Source: Anisus vortex
Taxonomy: Eukaryota; Mollusca; Gastropoda; Planorbidae
NCBI GenBank assembly: GCA_949126835.1
Contig: OX421507.1
Coordinates: forward strand, 8,894,121-8,958,120
DNA: 64,000 bases
Direction of reading: 5' to 3'
Numbering within the stretch: position 1 is the stretch's first letter; every line of letters starts with the position of its first letter. The notes below the pieces were generated by a model, which did no database searches, was not told where the DNA came from, and worked only from the letters and a program-made list of their open reading frames with translations. Shown here piece by piece: positions 58,561 to 64,000 of this stretch. A program made the position numbers and the translations under genes.

Positions 58561-60183
58561 ATTAGCAAGATGAAGCAATAAAAGCGCCCCGGACCCGACA
58601 GCTAAAGGCAACCCTTAATCGAAGAAGGCTTCGCTCCTACTCTTATCTTTGAGGACGATAACAATAATTTATGCGAATCATCGAAATATCACACTACTTC
58701 CCTAATGTCAGTAAACAACCATTGTCAACAAAACGTTTTGCGCTCACCCAGATTTGTGACTCTGTAACATCTGTGTCTGTAAATGCCACGTAGACACACT
58801 AAATCCCTATATATATATAGAGAGAGAAATGCATTTTACTGAATCCAACTTTAAAGCCCGATTTTGTCAATAGTCTTCTAGAAGTTTGGTTAGTTTTGTT
58901 ATATCACACTGATTTCACTCAAACATTTTTTTAAAGTCAAAATTTCTTCTAAATTTAATGATCTAGATCTATATTCAGAGAAAGAAAACATTTTTTTTTA
59001 AATTCTCATAGATTAGATATATGTATTGTCTGTAATTGATGAAATATATGGATTAGTAATCCGTCGATTTTATGTTAAAATCCGGAAAAGTCTAAGTAAA
59101 AAAAATACAAATGAGACAAATCTATATTTCCACATATTTGATATAGATAATATATGCATTCTCAACATTTGTTTGAATATATAGATTAGTGATCCATCAA
59201 TTTTAAGTTCCAATCTGAAAAAAAAATTTTTCTAGGATTTAAGGGCTTCACTGGAAATATCATTTCATTCTTGGGGCCTGCACAGGACGATGCTTGTCAG
59301 ATACCGTCTGCGAATCAAAGCTCTTTTCCGCCCCTGACTGACATTGCACCCTTAGAGCCGGGTTTAAGATAAACGGTAGAAGGCCTTGTTATGCAAGCGA
59401 GGTTCTTAGCACTGACATTTGTCCGAAAGCTAGCCACATGCTGGCTGCCTATAGGACGGTTAGGTTCAGTTGCTCCATCGGGCAAAAGGTATATCTGTGT
59501 GAGCTTTCTAGTCTTTAGGGCCTGCCTCGTACTCCAGCAATATAGTCTGAGGCTGCGCGGGCCAAGTGGATTTAACCTGAGGTGGAGATGTCCCCCGTCT
59601 AGAGCAAATACATCCACTCAAGGCTGATTTTGAAACGCAGACATTAGGACATGAGTGTAGACCTTTCCTGACAATGCATCCGGGGGTGCCAGAGCTCGTC
59701 ATGGCAGCCTCTACAACTTACATCCAGGCACAGTAGTGGCCTACCACTCCTCACTCCGTCATCCACAGAGAAAAGGTGGCGGCATACGACGACCACAGTC
59801 CCATGCATTAATTAGCCCACCGGTCTGTCTACGGGTACTATTAGTTTACACACTTCGCCAGCTTTGAGGCTCTTGAGTACAGAATGTTAGAAAATACCCA
59901 GACTTAGGTAGCTTACCTAAAATTCGTTTAGGAAAGTAAAAAGTCGTTTGGCTCTCTGCGTACCCATACCAATGGATGCCACGACAAATTAAGCTTGTGA
60001 TGTCTTCTTCATCGACCCTTTAGATCTTAACAATTTTAAGTAATTCTTATTTACTTCACTTTTATAAATGCGTATAAGGATATAGCACAATTTGAAAGTG
60101 TAAACTTTTTACGAGTTCATTATTTAACTGTTAATTACTCTAGTTTAAGTAGATTAAAGAAAAACTCTCTCAAAATTTCAGAA

Positions 60184-61724
<1,541 letters not shown>

Positions 61725-61890
61725 CTCTCTATAATCTATGTTAGAATAGTTGAAATATACAAATATCTATATATAATCTATATTAGAATAGTTGAAATAT
61801 ACAAATATCTATATATAATCTATATTAGAACAGTTGAAATATACAAATATCTCTATATAATCTATGTTAGAATAGTTAAAATATATATAT

Positions 61891-61966
<76 letters not shown>

Positions 61967-63155
61967 TATTCGACTAGTTGAAATATACAAATATCTACAT
62001 ATAATATATTTTAGAATAGATGGAATGTACAAAGATATATATATGATCTACATTAAAATAGTTGAAAAATACAAAAATATATATATATAATCTATATTAA
62101 AATATAATTGCAAAAATACAAAGATGTGAATAATGTATATTAGGATAGTTGAAATGTAAAAAAAATCTATATATTTTCTATAATAGAATAGTTGAAATAT
62201 ACAAATATCTATATATAATCTATATTAGAATAGTTGAAATATAAATAGATCTAGATCTACTCTAATTGTTTTTGTTTATTTTTCGTAAATTCTTCGATTC
62301 AAGTAAAAACAAACTTCAACATAGTTTTTTCGATTTGACATTTCTCTCAATAATATTTTTGCTTGAAGATTTCATTTTTTTTGTTTTGATTTAAATTCTT
62401 CACTTTACAGTGTTTTGGCAACAACAAAAAAATTTGTGTAAAATATATATATTGTTTCTTTGTATTACAGTAAGGTCATGAATGTGACAGAAATAAAGAG
62501 AAACAAAGCCTGAAATTATTTTGGAATGTATTCAATAAAGATCAGTGTTTTATTTTAATTTTTAGAGTTTTCGTTTTTAATCAGAATAAAAATAATGAAC
62601 AAGCCAAATTTGTCTTCTTTTTTTAATTTTTTTAATCCGTTGTTGTTTAATAAACTTTCTGAAACAATAATATTGTTGACAAAAAGACATAAGATTGTGT
62701 TCATTGTTCTCTTAGCTTAATTGCTTCTCATTTTACCTTTCTTTACCGAGTCAATAGTTAATAAAGTAAATTAAGGGGGGGGGGGGTCGTTATAATATAC
62801 CAATAATTTAAAATATTTAAAAAATATATTTTATTTGATAATGTTATTGATTAGCACTGTTCATACATTTAAGAACTATTTCATTAAAAAAACTTTTTAA
62901 ATACATATTTGAGAACAAGTTAATCAAAATTAGATGTTATTTCTCGATTGACATAATTACGTTTAATGGATTGCCTGGAGTAGCGATAAAACGCAACAAC
63001 TAAATAATAATTAATACACTCATCAGGATATCTCGCTCTATATCTATTTTCAGTGTTATATTTTCTTATCTTATATATTACAGACGCTCCATCTATAAAG
63101 AAGATTATTTTTAGGGCTAGCGTATAAGGCTTAAAAACATAATAGGTGGGCTTTT

Positions 63156-64000
63156 TACCCCAGGTTAATGCGCTAGGTGGCGCAACATGTGAGATTTAAT
63201 CTTGTACTAGCCTTCAAACTAAAAAAAAAATCATAGCATTACACTTATTATCGTGCTAACTCACTAACTCACTAACTCACTAACTCACTACTCATAATAC
63301 AAATTTAGCCAAATTATGTCACCTGACTCACAATAAAAAAGCAGATGCATCAATATTTATGTTGTTTTTTTCTTGGCTAATATTTATATAGACTATGACA
63401 TAAAACGAGGCAAGGAAAAACAAGATCCGAAAGCTCAATATTTTTGACTCAAAATGTGCAAAGATAGTAGAAAATACTTCACATTGAAATACTTAGCCGG
63501 GTTTGCTGGTATAAACAAAACTTGAGCATTTTCCCTCGCCCTGACCTTGGAATAAATTCATTCTCTGGCCTGGTTATTCGCCAGGTTTAAACTTTCTTTT
63601 TATTTTCCCTACGAATTTAGAGGCGAAAACTAGAATTCACCATTTAGGACACCGACGGTGAGCATTTTTGTGGTAATTTTGTCAACACTACATAAAAAGT
63701 TTACGTATGTATTCACAATCTCTATAATATATATATATATGTGTGTGTGTGTGTGTTCATAAGAGCTGATCCACGAACACAAGCTGCACTTATCACTTTT
63801 GTTATAATTTTGTAACTGACGCTTCTTCTATACATAAGATTATTGCGTCGTACGCTTATCCGTGGTTTAGATAAATTAATTTATACGGTAGCGTCTCCAC
63901 TATGACAAAGCAATAATTATTATTTTTTCAAATATCAATTAGAGTTTTACAAATATCAAAACAAAGTGATTTCAATTTAATACAGTCTATATAAAAGTCA
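63156..64000. other. Right edge of the window
   Basis: No gene. ACTAACTC is repeated at 63257-63292, there is a (TA)/(GT) microsatellite at 63727-63755, and a reverse-oriented LINE-tail fragment at about 63818-63875 (AAGATTATTGCGTCGTACGC). Confidence 0.5.

Overview
The window looks like nuclear DNA of a lophotrochozoan animal, most likely a gastropod mollusc. It is AT-rich, its genes are split into short exons by GT-AG introns, and it is crowded with tRNA-derived SINEs, 5'-truncated LINEs, hAT and Helitron elements and microsatellites. No long bacterial-type ORFs, operons, rRNA genes or CRISPR arrays are present. The phylum is inferred from gene structure and repeat style and was not tested by a search.

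Layout. Positions 1-5200 hold repeats only: a hairpin-rich tandem array, a LINE tail, SINE pieces and a 247-bp hAT MITE. Positions 5201-12150 (+) carry a complete ten-exon NitFhit gene, encoding a nitrilase (NIT1-type) domain fused to a FHIT/HIT domain. Two of its nine introns look like U12-type (minor spliceosome) introns, one of them with unusual AT...AA ends. Positions 12150-19260 are repeats plus one unrecognised 234-residue minus-strand ORF (14061-14765) and two non-autonomous Helitrons joined head to tail.

Positions 19260-63150 contain a family of five small secreted cysteine-rich genes, with pacifastin/VWC-like six-cysteine modules, which I call A to E. A and B lie in a head-to-tail duplication (units about 19262-30548 and 30549-40446). 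C (44886-49007) is a diverged single copy. D (minus) and E (plus) lie on the two arms of a large imperfect inverted repeat (about 53636-57060 and 58560-63155). All five share a phase-0 intron between the first and second cysteine of each module and an acceptor just upstream of the start codon, which implies a leading 5'UTR exon. The residues at the expected protease reactive site differ between members (Leu-Met, Glu-Lys, Lys-Lys, Arg-Met), which suggests a diversifying inhibitor family. Genes D and E read into a 42-bp minisatellite at their 3' ends.

The duplicated units act as internal controls. Comparing A with B, or D with E, shows which mobile elements came after duplication: three nested hAT elements in gene A intron 2, a 73-bp TTAA-flanked MITE, a gypsy-like remnant upstream of B, and an L2/CR1-like LINE in B intron 1. 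Exon coordinates come from splice-site consensus, frame continuity and family conservation read by eye. No transcript data were available.
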